A DNA stretch of 64,000 nt, taken from the NCBI RefSeq assembly GCF_022539665.2, contig NC_081337.1:6548679-6612678 (forward strand), written 5' to 3'. The position numbers and the translations under genes are program-made. The notes under the pieces were generated by a model that saw only the letters and a list, made by a program, of their open reading frames with translations, was not told where the DNA came from and made no database searches. Origin of the DNA: Daphnia carinata. Taxonomy: Eukaryota > Arthropoda > Branchiopoda > Diplostraca > Daphniidae. Positions 49,571 to 62,800 of the stretch are shown in pieces. Each line of letters opens with the position of its first letter. The stretch's first letter is position 1.

Positions 49571-52500
49571 GCTGCTCACCTAGGACTTGCTTCACCCCCA
49601 CCGCCGAGAATATCAAGACTTGAATAATGGGCAGTAAATAATTCTTGTGGTGTCTTTTTGTTTGATTTACTTTTTTGTCAGTCCTATATTTTTACTTCTT
49701 GGCTGAATATGAGATTCGGTTTTATACGATTTAAATTTACCATTAGGGCGGTCACAGCAGACAAATCAAATGTGAAACCGGAACTTCCGCGTTAAAATCA
49801 AGTTATTAGCTACACGGTATTGCGGTTGTTGAGAGATGGGTATACATTCCCCGGATTTCTCGTAATACATGTAACGGCGTTGTCGCAATACACATTTCTT
49901 ATTGACAATCGATTAAGTCTATAGGCGTTAAGAAGGACAAGTTTGTACACATGTGAAATAGACATGGGATGTCTATCTATACATTCAACCTTGCATACCC
50001 TGGTGTGTTCTATCATCTTACCGGGCCAAAAGTAAGGTTTTACTTTAATTTTAAAAATTGAACATTCAGATAGTCAAGGATTAGTGAATAGCCAGCGTTC
50101 TTTGTGCTTTCATTTTCACGTGTTTGAATATCAACGAAACAAGCCATATATTTCGCTTGTCATTGTCATCACACCCTTTCAAATGCAAGTAGCAATCAGC
50201 AAAGCGAAAAATATCGGCATAGTTTGTTTCGCCCGTCGATCATTGTTACAAATATTGCTGCAAAAAAACAAAACGCACACTGACGTTCGCCTCGCTATGC
50301 GTTTTAAATTAACAGCGTTGCAGTAATAGGGACATCTGCACTGAAAAAGTAAAAAAACAAGAGACCCGAATGAAAACAAAGAAGAAAGGTAACATCCATA
50401 AATCAGTGATCGGCTCCATTTTAAAGAATACGACGAAGGTGAGACAGAGGATTTTGCGCAGGCAATATCACACGTTTATCGATCGACGGATGCGATGTTT
50501 GCCAGGAAGAAAACACGGTATGTGCGTAACGACGCACAATATCATTATATGGAATATTCTGAAAATTTACGTTCGGGAATAACTTATTCACCTATGGAAA
50601 TGCGCAGTGCAAATGAATAATGGAGTGCTCAGTTGATTATTTCTTTATTTTTCGTAGCGAATGCACAATTTCAAATTTACTACAACTACTTTTAATGGCA
50701 AAATTTTATTTCTTTTTTTGCCAACCTAATTGCAGCTAAAATCGATAACTGTTGTCTTTCCAATTAGTAGATTGAAACTTTTGCTGCACGCAGTTACGGC
50801 CGTTCTAAGTTTTTGACTGTTAAATTATTTAATGATTTTTTAATGTTTGAAGACATCTTTTTCTCCTAAAGTGTATACGCAGTCGAGATAACGACGACCA
50901 GTTGCAACGATCGCGAAACGTTTCTAGGTGACCGGAAAACGAGTTGGTAGACGCTGCGTAATTATGTTTTTACTTCCCTCTTTTGATATACGTAACCTGG
51001 CTATACGCGTATGGGTTTCGCATTTTGCCCAACTAAAAAAGTGAAGAAAAAAAAAGAAAAAAGAAATAATAATAACAGTAAATAAGGATCCTCATCTTTG
51101 AATTAGCTGAGCCGGATAGAGCCAATCAAAATTAATGGTGCGCTTCCTGGTATTTGAATAAAGAATATCAAAACAAACGCCATTACAGTTTCAAGTCAGT
51201 TCCTTTTCCAGAAAATGTTACTATAATTAACTTGAGAAGAGCTTAAGCCCATTATCTTGGTCTAAAGTTTGATATGTTTAATGTAAAGCTTCAACCACAC
51301 CCTCCCTCACCACCTATATATGCACAAGTAGTAAAAACAAAAACAAAAACAACAGCAAAAAAAGAAAACAAGACACTCGTTTTGTTGGCCTACTGCTGTT
51401 GGAAGATCAGCGAGGTCGTAACTTCAATGACTGATTGTCTTCAGCTACCGCCCCTCCCGCATGTAGCGTAGTGCGCCTTAATGGAAATTTCTTGTTTGTA
51501 TAGAATGGTTGAACGGATACCGCTAGCGTGCCATCTCTTTCCGACTGCTGTCCCAAGTATAAATGGTACGTGTGTTTGGCATGCTAGTTACTACTCGAAT
51601 TTCATGGTGGCGGAAGAACACGTTGGCTGAGCATCAGGTGCTATTAGTTTTGCTTCTGCTATTCTCGGCCGACTGATGAAACCTTCATTTCCTGCCAAGA
51701 ATAAACGGTGTCTTATTGATCCAACCTCACAACCCGTCACATTTTTGCCTTTTGATTGCATTACACCGATAAAATCGAGTTGCCAGGATACAAGTTGAAT
51801 GTCCGTTCAAATGGCAATCGACTACAAAACGATACGATAGTCAGTAGGCTAGTCAAAGTCAGCGAATTTGGTAGAATAACTCATAGACTGTAGCGATGAA
51901 ACGCTGTATTTGGTATTGCGGATTCTTGACATTATTGTATTTCCCTTGTTCTTCTATAAATTTTTAAAAATTCTTTTCGTGTTTAATTGTTGATGTGATT
52001 GGGCTGTAGTGGACGTTTGGTATTTCATGTGACCTTTAGTTGCAATAGTCGGTTACAGTCATACGCGAACGTTTTCCACTGAACCACATCCATTACAAAA
52101 TAAAAAAAATATAGTTCAAATTGTTAATTGAAGAGAAAACTTTTAAGTCCGTCACCAATATACGGCCCGTTCCCATAGTAATTTAAGAATCAATAGCTCA
52201 GGCGATACGTCTCCGTCCAACGTATCAGCCGCATGCGATACATTCGAACGATTCGTCTTCTGACGTGCAGACATCACCGGCCATTGCACGCAACCGACTA
52301 CGGACTTGCCGAAGTAGCTTATCTTTGCTTTTTGCCCGCTCACTCAATGTCTTTTCTCTCACACCACGACGTTTTATTTTCCTTTCTCTTCCAAGTCCAA
52401 AGTGAATAGTCGTTGATGACCTTCCGCGCTTGGCGTCATGTACACGAACCAGCGAGCATAGAGTTTAAAACAAGACACCAAAGGGATGCATTCGTTCTGT

Positions 52501-55500
52501 TCAGGCGAGCGACAGGTTTTTCAATATTAATTATTTAAAGGATGGAATGAAGGACAAAATTGCGGCCTAATCGGTGGCCAATGTCATTTGTAACATACAA
52601 CTATGATTTAGAAGATTTCGTTCAGGAATTCAAAAACTGGCTGTGAGAACTCAACATCGGATTTGAAAAGCGAGCAGATGTCATTAATTGAATACTAGAG
52701 GAGGGGGGGGAGGAAAGAGACGGGTCGAAACCAAGCAACTGAGATAAGAAGAATAATAAGCTCACAGTTCTATAGTTCCAAAGAAAATCTTCCTTTCCTA
52801 ACGGTATTATTGTTCTTAAAAAATTAAACAACCCCGCAACTGCAACGCAGCTGGTGACAAAAATAGGATCGCAAGTTCATCGTTGCAAAAAGCCAATAAG
52901 ACGAAAATTTACTCAAGAAACCTTGAGACAACGGTAGCTATACCTGGCACTCAAAATGACACGCATAGGGTTTCTCCATTCTAATGTGCAGTGCAGTGAA
53001 CCCTGGTGTACCTACAGACCACAAATCGAACCGTGAGTTCGTCGGTGAGTATCGATGTCTTCATTCTACCCGCGAACTATTACAGATGTGTTTGGTTTTA
53101 CACGCCCGTTCTCCCTTTGTGACATCAACTTGTGTTGGTGTCACTAGTGCACATATCTCCAATATCAAACAAAAAAAAGAAGAAATCTTTGCTTTGTAAG
53201 GTCGTAAGACCTATCGCTATAATTATTCAAAACAGTCACGCCTTTGTATATTGCTGTACGTAGACGGTTAGACTCCGCATGAAGTTCGCGCGTCATACAA
53301 ACGCCAAATGAGTAACCTGAATCATTCCGGTCGTGGTGTTGGGTATGATTGAAGTGGATCCAGAATCACCTCACGATTTCTATTGCTCTTTCAGCTCTAT
53401 TATAGATCGAAAAATAGAAGAAAAGCACGGGAAAATATTGATTATCATAAAATCCAACACAAGACAAACAATTATCAGTTTCATTGTTAGATAAACCTAC
53501 CATAATTTGCGTTCTTTCCAGAACAGGTAGTATAAAAATACAACGTTGAGCGAGAGGCAAACGAATGCGTATTCCGGTCATAATGCGTTGAGTTACCTAT
53601 ATAGGGGACACGGATGTAGAAATAACTCTTTTATTCTCTCGGATCTCTCGATGCAAAAGGCTGTCATAGGATGTCCCGCTCCATTGCTATCGATCACGCC
53701 CGCGTCCAGTAGCTACTATCCTAATCTCTCTCTCGAGATCAAACGCCTCTCTTATTTCCATGAGTGCGTCGTCTTCTTCGACACATAAAAAAAGCGAGGG
53801 AAAAGTTGGAATATAGATAAGGATGCAAACATTTGCCTTCCCCCCCTCTCTTTAGTTTTCAGATGAAGACCAAGTGGAAGTCCGTTAAAAGGATATGTGA
53901 GGGGGAAAAAGAGATTGGGGTTAATCTGGTTACCGTTGCTGTTTAGGCCTTCCTTATTTAAATAAGTAAAGAAAGGCTATGTAAAAATCCAAGTACCAGA
54001 TTGATGACACGCCCGAGCATGAACATTTCTGTCTGCATGATGTGAAGAAAACGAATAATCGGCAATAATGAAGTAAAGACATGCACTTGAACCAGCATGA
54101 AAAACTTTTTTTTTGGTGAGTTAACCATGGTTGGTATAGCAACAAGAAGGGGGAGGGGGGATACTGCAATTTTATTTAAAGCCAGAAAGAAATTATATTG
54201 TTTCCCGGCTTACAGCATAGTTCCATATATTTATCGTACAGAGAAAATTGATTGGGCTGAGGCAATGTCATCATCCCATTTTTATAGAGAAATTGTTATT
54301 ACCGTGAGGCTCTATTGCCTTTCTGAAAGCTAGTCGGGATTGAATGTGTGCTTTATTGCCGCCTGCCTTATATATTTTTGTCCCGTTATACTCGCCATAC
54401 TGGAACATATCTGTCTCGACCACGACATCACTACACATAGGAGAAGAGAAAAAAAAAGTAATGCAATACGTTCGGCTAATCAGTCCTTATTCAGTTTTGT
54501 GGGTCACAGGAGATGTTGAGAAAAAACGCGTGAGTGGGTGAACAAAGATAGGACGATGCTTGTTGTATAACTTTCCGTATATAGTACGGTAATGTACAAC
54601 GGCAGCAGTTGCGGCCTGTGAGCTTTCGGTTTGTAATATGTGGCCGATACGGTCGGCTCAGTAAGTGAGATGTTCGACGCGACGTAAGGCCGTGTGGCGC
54701 CCAAGATGAACACGTTATATCTTCTCCGATATTGATTTGTTGATATACGTAGGGGTAGGCCTTTCTTTGCAGTTGATTTGATTTCCTTTTTGTTGTCTTC
54801 TTTTCATCTTCCCCAGCACGTGCTTTATTCTTTGCTCCTTCTGTTCGTTTAATCATCTTGCTGGTTCAATGAAATTAAAATCGACATACGGGCCACAAAA
54901 TTATCGCAATAATGATATTCGCCAACACGCGTGTGGGGTGAGCGGGGCCACATTGTGGGTGACTGGAATCTGAAAAAGGGTTGATAAGAAAAAACTGATA
55001 GGATGGAGTTTTGATGATAAAGAATGTTTGAACAAGATTTGCATTAAACGCAACGGAACACCTCATTATCCGCATTGTGGTGATTCTGTCGATAAATATT
55101 TATTCCAAAACTAAAATCGTTACGGTCGTTTCACCCTTACCAATTTTAACGAGGGGTTCCCTCAGGTTCGAGTTAGATCAAATTGATTTTCCACCAGTAG
55201 ACGACAAATATTTACTTAGTTATTTTTCTCGAACTCGAACTCTTCAGTTTTGGAACACAGGGAACATTGATTTCGTCAAATTTCGCAAAAACTGAAAATT
55301 ACTAAAATTGCAAACGCCCAATATTTAATCGTAGCATTACAACCTTAGCAAAGCTGCCTGTGTGATTGTATAGTATAGTAGGGCGATTATTTGAATAGGC
55401 AATAAATAGGTATGGTCTGCTTAGCACGTCCAATCGTCATGAAAGAAGAATAGATTAGCACGTAACATCTTAGGAGGAACATGGGTTCTTGTTAGAGTTT

Positions 55501-58500
55501 AGCGATGTGTGCTCAGTGCCATTAGGTAGGGTAAGCCCAATGTATACATGGTGCATAATCAACTCATGCATGGCCCGTGCGGGACTGTCATGTAACGTAA
55601 TCCGTTTTTGCACAGTGGCTACTGCATACAGAAATGCATTTGCATCTTTGCGTGAATCTTTAATGACAAAAAAAAAAATGAAACAGCCATGCTGTTTTTA
55701 GCATCCAACTCGTTTTCCAGAGCATCGGTACGGTGAGCCACTTGGGCTTGCCACTGGGGGGGACGGCGAAATCGTAGACTGAGAGCTGCCCAGCCCGAAG
55801 ACATTATTCATTCATGGTCGGAAGATTGTACCGATGTCGGCTAATAATTAAGCCAATTTTTCGTGATTGCTTAAAATGAACTAAATGTCTAGCCATCACG
55901 CACGAATAATCGGCTGGATCATATTGATCCTGTCTTTGTGTTTCGTGTTGTAGTGGGCCGTATTTACTCAACCGTGAGTTAGAACTTAGGTTCTCAGACA
56001 ACCTGTTTTTCTTTGACTGATGAAACTACACGGCAGTTGGCCGTGACGAAGATCATTTACCCAAAATTGACCGAATACGATATGATACTTTGACTTCCTT
56101 CCTAGTTTTCCGTAGCCCGAAACCAAACAATCGATCGTGATGAGTAACGTTTTGTTGGGTTCGTTCTTTGTGCGTATAAGTTTGACGAAGAAACTGTTCA
56201 AAACTGTGCCAGCACTTGGCGACCTGGATTGATTGAGCTACGAAACTTCAAGAAACAAATATCTTGAACTTTTATGTCGTAGTGGAAAACTCAGATAACC
56301 AGTGACGGATGGGCATTCACTTGTCACTTTATTTCAAACAAATCACAAACGGCGATACCATAAAGCGTCTTCGTTTAGAAGTGGTTCACTACCTGCCAAA
56401 TGTTACCAGATTTTGTTGGTTAAAGAACTTAAAAGAAAACTTAAGCTTCTGCTTTCTAATTCCGATAAACGAATTCTTTTTTAACTTTATGGCCACGTGA
56501 TTATGCAGCATGGCACCTGCAACCGCCCACGATACTCTCCTACATTTGTGCCTCATTATGGAACAAATTGAACTATTCGACATAGTTGCTGTACTATGCC
56601 TGTTGTCAACTAGGGCTTTTATTTTGTTTTATTTTTTACAGTTTCTTGAAACACCCCCACAGTAATAATCCATCCTTCAGAACGATCTAGATTATAATCA
56701 CGTACTCGATTCTTCCACGAATTCCCAACTGTGACGTTCTTCCATGAAAGGCAGAATGCACGTGTGGTCTGCCGTGTGAGAAATTACCACGTCGATGAGG
56801 GTAGAAATATATTTTAAAATGCATTGGTATTGTTGGCTGAAGTACAGAACGGTTGCAACGATATGATCTATCCAAGTGCGGTAAGAGCTCTGTTCTATTC
56901 GACGTGACTAGGTAGCACCATCCACGCTACAGTAACCACGATTGTCAAGCACGCGAAAATGCAGAGTTAAACGTTCACGGTTCCACTCACTCACGATGGT
57001 TACAATAAGCAGAATGGGGGTACACTATCGTCAGATGCTTATCTCAAAGTCACGTTACTGAAACGAATGTCATGGAGCATCACGTGCTTTATATAATCAT
57101 AGGTCCCCGTTTTGTTTTTGTTTTTCATTTGTTGTAGAATAATACCAGAAAGGCTTTTTGCTTTTTTCCTATTTGTTTGGATTTGTCATGTTTTGTTTTG
57201 TTTCGTTTTTTATAGAATAAAATTGTTCGAAAGAGGCTCGCAAGACCTTTTGGCAAGAGTCAACGACATTTAACGTCTTACGACAATTGGCGTTTGTTTT
57301 TGAAATGGGGATGTATGTATAATATGCATACAAGTTTTCATCTATGTAGCAAAATGTAAAGTCAAATGAGAAGAAAGGGTGTTAATTGGCAAAAACAGGA
57401 AATTGAACTCTGAAAAGAAGTAAATTACGATGTCACAGGGTACGATCATGTCGATCCGACTGTTTTTGTTTCCCTCTTTCCAATTAAAAATTCTAAACGA
57501 AATATTGCGCATGTCTCTATTGCCATGGCCGACCAAATTGTTTATGTGGATGCCAAAAGAAGCAAACAGGTGGTATAGAGGTCTCTCGATTCAAAACAGA
57601 GTTTTTCTCCCTCGAAAATTGGCGTTTCTATAAGCCAACATGAACTTTCCAGCGTATGAAAATACAAATATACAATCCTATGGCGTTGTGAGGATTTTCT
57701 TTGTTTTTCTCTGCTTGCTTTCGTAGTTCCTTCAGTTGAACCAAACTTGAAACATGAATTGATGACATAGGACTCTGCTGTTGCACAATTTGTTTCGTAA
57801 AAATTAAAGATTAAAAGATCTGTACCGATCTTTGCAAAGTTGGCATTGTAAGGAATCATGTCAGTTCGATCCAACGATTTCCGTCATATTTTGGGTAAAG
57901 CAAAACGTGCGCAAATAACAGAAACTCAGCAAAAGAGAAAAGGCGAGCGACAATCGCTACTAGCGGGAGCGTCCGACTTGGCTGTCGAGTCTCCGACGAA
58001 TTTATTGGCAGCTTTTCCTGTTGTGTCGACATAACGCCAACACAAAGCCAACCCGGCACGGGCCGAGTGATCATTCACGTCACATTCGCTTTTCGAGGAT
58101 TTCATGAACACAGTTATTTCACTATTGTTTTGCCCAGACAACAGATACTGTCATCGCTGAAATATATCCGAACGATGTGTCAGCTTTGCAGATTCTATGT
58201 CCGCATTCGTGGCCCAATTGGATCCGACCCGTTTTTATTCTATTTATCTTAGCATTCGATTAAGTTTCTAGGCGAAAAGGAACCTATATAACGTAGTCAA
58301 TAGCTTCGAGAACCGATAAAAAAAAAAGAGAAGAATAGCTGGGAAACTCACCTGAATTCGCAAGGTGGATAAATGGCTCTAACGTTTGCTACGTAGTTAT
58401 GAAAAACACATTTACCTTCTAGCAAGAAAGATGCGGAGATGTCGTTAAAGAAGCCAAAGAGACTAGCTAGCGAAACCACTCTTTGGTCTGTTCTTAATGA

Positions 58501-59852
58501 ATGACAAAAGATATTTTTCACGCCCCGTGAAAGGTTGCCTTAGAGTGGTAAGTTCAGTGATGGATTGTACGAATGAGTCTAGTGCTACACTTAACGAAAA
58601 TGCAAGGGAACGTGCCGTTTATAATTGACCTCTTATTTATTAATGTCTGGAGCAAAAAATGATGCAATAACGTTTAAATCGCCGCATATTTGAATGAATA
58701 TAATGGAAAAAGAACCAACTTCGTTTCGTCGCCCTAAGTAAAGTTGATTTCAGATGGAAACATGGTTTCGCTCTAAAGTGTGTTTTATTATGCAGTTATT
58801 TAGCAAAAAAGGAATCCAAGGCCAAATTCAGTCTAGTCCCATTTTTTCCATTTCTTATACATTGAATCATGAACAACAGGATGACAAAAATTGTGCCGTA
58901 AAAAAATTGCTACTCATGGCATCGTATTGCAATCGAATACTCAAGATGACAGCTAAGAATGAAGCGGCAGGTAGAGCCGGACAAAGAAAATTTTCTATGA
59001 ATAAATCATCAACATATTTTCTTCTTCCCTGTGCGACTAAACCAGCAACGTCTATACCAAGTGAATTCGGACAGATGGAAAGACATCTGGCATTGCTCCC
59101 TTACTACGTGAATAATGCCTATTCATATTTTGCATCATTTGCGATTGCATTCTGTTACAACGTTGACGAGCAAACCACATTATTCCTGAATGTTACTTTA
59201 GGCATATGGGTATAAAATCGTCAATATCTTTTAATAGTAACTAAGAAAGTAACTAGGTCACCATATCGCATCCTGTATACATCTACTACATGATAAGTTG
59301 ACATCATCGTTCTACCTGTCACTCACGTTCGGTATTCCACAAAACATTTGGCGTCTAGTTTGTTCGAAGTATTGCTCCCATTCCAGCCAGGTAACGATCC
59401 AGATTTGGTATAAACTGATTGATGTATAACTTTAGAGTAGCTACCGCTTGACTACTGGGCAAAACTTTGATTGTACCTACCTGTGTCTGCACTCTCCCTG
59501 ACCCCACTTCCTCTTATGAAAAAGCTTAGGTTTGAATGACGCGTGTTCCAGCCAATCATTTTGTCACCTGTGACCTATCTTGATTAAGCAGATTGTCAGC
59601 TAGCTGACGTAAGTTGTGACGCATGTTTCTCACTGCACGTTGTAAAAATCATGATAATATATGCAACCCCAGAAGCGAAGAGTGTTGGGGGATTGCAGTT
59701 TGAGACATAAATAAAAACGCAAATTTTTAGGTTAAATGACAGTATATTGTAATATATTATCTTCACATTTTAATTTTTTTTATTTAATTTTTTTAAATTT
59801 TTCTTAAGGATGGGAAAGAAGGTTGTAAAGGAGTTGTTGGATTTCGTGGTTG
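49571..59852. other. Gene desert 3' of the dpr gene
   Basis: About 10.3 kb with no supported gene. The longest frame (58754-59215, + strand, 153 codons) has no recognised domain, no splice partner and a length expected by chance in AT-rich DNA. The last few hundred bases are probably the dpr 3' UTR. Low-complexity A or T tracts are common. Confidence 0.5.
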
Positions 59853-61274
59853 TTATCCAAAATTGGGTACACTCGTCAAGGATACAAATAGAAATACAGA
59901 CATCGGCAAAGTTAGCAAACCCACAGAGTACGACGAATAACACATAGCAGCGGCAACGAGCGACAGTCTCCACCAATAACCGGCTGCGTTCATCATCAAT
60001 GCGCTACCGCTTCGCTGCATGGCAGCCGGCTGTTCACCTAAAGACAAACAGAAAAATGAGTGTGAAAAAAAAACGTAAACCATGGTATCAGGACATTTTC
60101 TAACCAAACGTTTTGTGATATATAAAGGCTCATGTATCTCTTATGTTGTTTATGAATTTAAAAATGGTATGCTGAACTGATGTTCAAGATTATATAAGTG
60201 ACCAATCAATTCACGTAGGCATAAGCTATGCAGCCAATGGTACCAAAGCAATCAATAGGGAGTTAGCGTTATTATTGAACAAGGTACTTACGTACAATGA
60301 AAAATGCAAAAGCTCTTAAGTTCTCCCCTATGTGTGCAAATCGAATATTAAATCAAACAGATAGATTAAGGCCAAACTCACCTTTGAGGATGTAAACTTT
60401 GGCGGAAACTGGTGGGCAGTGAGCCGGTTGGCAAGTATAATTGCCAGAATCGCTGACGTGGGCGGCTTTGATCAGGAGCGAACTAACAGTGACGTCCGTT
60501 TCGGGAAAGTACTGGCGCTTCTCAGTCCGGTCGCCGCCAAACTCCATGACCTGGTCGCCGAAATAATTCAACAATATAACATTGTAAAAGGGCATACAGT
60601 ATTTCAGTCATTTGCTATTGTCCACTAACGTACAATGGTACCGTATATGAAAAAAAAACATAACAGTTCAATTAGCAGGAATTTCTATTGGATTCTTGCA
60701 CAATCGATGCGAATAGCTACGGTGAATTGACAAAGTCTTTTCATTCTCTGTAGTCCCTTTTCGCCTTTTATCTCTTCTATGATTTCCCAATAATTACAGG
60801 ATTCCCCTTTTTTTGTGTGTTATATATTGCTACTACTGTTATAATCTGCCTCCTTTTCTCTCGTCTGCGATTTTGGTAGTTGGATATCGATTGATGACAG
60901 GCGTACGTGGCTGTTGCATCTCCAATGGAATCTATAGATTCTATCCATGTTATTCCGCTCGATTGTTCGATCAACAACGGCACCGTCACATAGCTGCACG
61001 GATACGAAACAAAGTTTATCCCCCATACTTTTTTTTAGTCGAACGTGTGACGTTACGTAAACTGAAAAAAGGGTAAAAACCGAGGAACTTAACTATTTGA
61101 GTCGTTATCGCAAATTGTGCAGCGTTAATAAGCTTCGTTTAACGGCATCGAGGAGCGCGAACAATACGCTAAATCTAATAAAATTCAGGGTACGATACAA
61201 CATGTAGTTGTAATCGAAAAAAAAAAAGAATAGAGAACAGGTAACAGCTAACGATTGAAACGCGAGAATCTGCC

Positions 61275-61314
<40 letters not shown>

Positions 61315-62800
61315 GATTTGTTTACTCAAATATCCAACGATCCTTTTCCTCTTTTGCAATATTTTCTTATGAACTACACCGTAGAATAAATAAGAAATAG
61401 ATTAACAAACCCTCGCAATCCCTAAAATAAACGACCGGGCGGATGGCGCCTTTCGATAACTGTAGGACGTGATAAACTCACCGTCATCGTCGCTCCCTTT
61501 CAGTTTCACCGAACTTCTATTTTACGACTTTACACGTTTTTTGTTGTTGGCATGTTCTGGAAAAACCGTATTAGATGTTCACGATCTATTCCATCCTCTC
61601 TGTGCGGGTAAACAAAAGCGGAGGGCGCCCTGACTTCAGTTTGTTTTGAATTTTCTTTCTGTTTTGGTTTTTGTTTCCTTCTCGTCTTTTGTTCCACCCC
61701 CTTCCCATGTTTTCCAGTGCACTTTGGAACGATCCATCACCTCCCGTGACATCTCCCTTCTCCCTTCTAACCGTCCCGTTTTTCTCCCCATCATCCTCCA
61801 TTGGATCTTTGGGAGTAATTAAACTCTTACGGAAGAGGAACATGGAGAGAGAGATGGCAAAGAAAAAAAAAGAAGAAGAATTATGAGCAAAGCAGGAAAG
61901 TGAGTCGTGTCATTCATCATGGCAGTTTCCCCACTATACATGTCGCAGTCTCTCTTTCCTCCTTGCTTTTGTTCATTTGATTCATTTGCCTCCCCCGAGT
62001 CAATTAGCAAGTGCAAAAACACAATCAGCGGGGGGTCCAAAACGGTCGACTCGAATGAAAAAGGGCAAGGGCAGGAAACTCATGAGATCCTAATAGTCCA
62101 ACAGAATATCAAACTATTAAGAAACATAAGGGGGGAACAAAGAAAAGTGCCACATTGTATACAGCGAACGTGGAATGGGGCAAAGTAGATCTAAAGAAAT
62201 GACTGGATGAGTCACAGCCGACAAGAACGGATTGCCATCAGGACTATCTTTCGAAACTTGAAGTGCCACGACGTGTCTACGATAACCTGAAAGAAGTAGG
62301 ATGACGGGGAGAAGTCCTGGTTGGCACGGTGTCTTGACAAACACACGACGGCAAGAGATTGGCCGATCGATAAAGCCAGGTGGCTTCATTAAAAACGCAA
62401 ACAGAACGATGCAGGAAAGGGGACCTTTTGCAACGCAATTCTCCGACAGAGTCAAACAAAAAAGAATTAAGGCACGAAGGTTTTGGCTAAAAAAATCATC
62501 GAAAGCAGAAAGTCTGCCGAACGGAACACCAAAATAATTGAATGGATACAAATTTACGGTGGATGGCGGAAACGTAAGTGGATTACAAATCCAATGAATA
62601 AGAAGAAGAATTTGGTGCAAGAAACCTTCGTCCTTATCAAACTGGATTTAACAACAAACGAAATATGCTTACCTGTCCGTTGTGGTACCAAAAGAAGAAT
62701 TCCGGCTGTCCGACGGCTTGCGACACCAAACAGGAGAGGTTGACGGGGCTTCCCTCGTGGACGTGCATGTCCGGTCCGCCAAAGATGGAGGTCGTCGGTT
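59853..62800 (-). CDS. dpr-family immunoglobulin cell-surface protein, C-terminal exons (5' part beyond window)
   Basis: Member of the defective proboscis extension response (dpr) family of neuronal surface proteins that bind DIP partners during synaptic matching. Minus-strand exons: 62673-62800, 60382-60550 and 59853-60037; phases agree and the frame is continuous. The first gives the linker and half of Ig2: EPTTSIFGGPDMHVHEGSP, NLSC, and FFFWYHNGQ. The second gives the other half: VSSLLIKAAHVSDSGNYTC, pairing with the NLSC cysteine. The third begins with the family hallmark GEQPAAMQ and ends in a hydrophobic stretch (LTLPMSVFLFVSLTSVPNFG) that looks like a GPI-anchor signal or membrane tail. 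Introns are 344 and 2122 bases. The Ig1 and signal-peptide exons are not in the window as far as I can see. The family number within dpr1-21 cannot be assigned. Confidence 0.87.
60551..62672 (-). other. Intron within Ig2 of the dpr gene, with a long T homopolymer
   Basis: 2.1 kb intron separating the two halves of Ig2. It contains about 34 uninterrupted Ts (61278-61311, + strand), and purine/pyrimidine-biased DNA at 61620-61880. Long open frames in it (for example 62117-62620 minus) have no domain and are treated as chance. Confidence 0.6.

Noticed and set aside
58754-59215. 153-codon plus-strand frame
   Set aside because: Longest frame of the desert, but about one such frame is expected by chance in AT-rich sequence of this size; no domain, no repeat of known type, no splice partner.
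32900-59800. Known microRNA genes, CRISPR arrays, rRNA, prokaryotic or viral insertions
   Set aside because: None of the conserved animal microRNA sequences I know was spotted, spacing patterns of CRISPR are absent, and no rRNA or viral gene was recognised; a computational scan was not possible here.
62117-62620. 167-codon minus-strand frame in the dpr intron
   Set aside because: No Ig features and not joined in phase with dpr exons; treated as chance.
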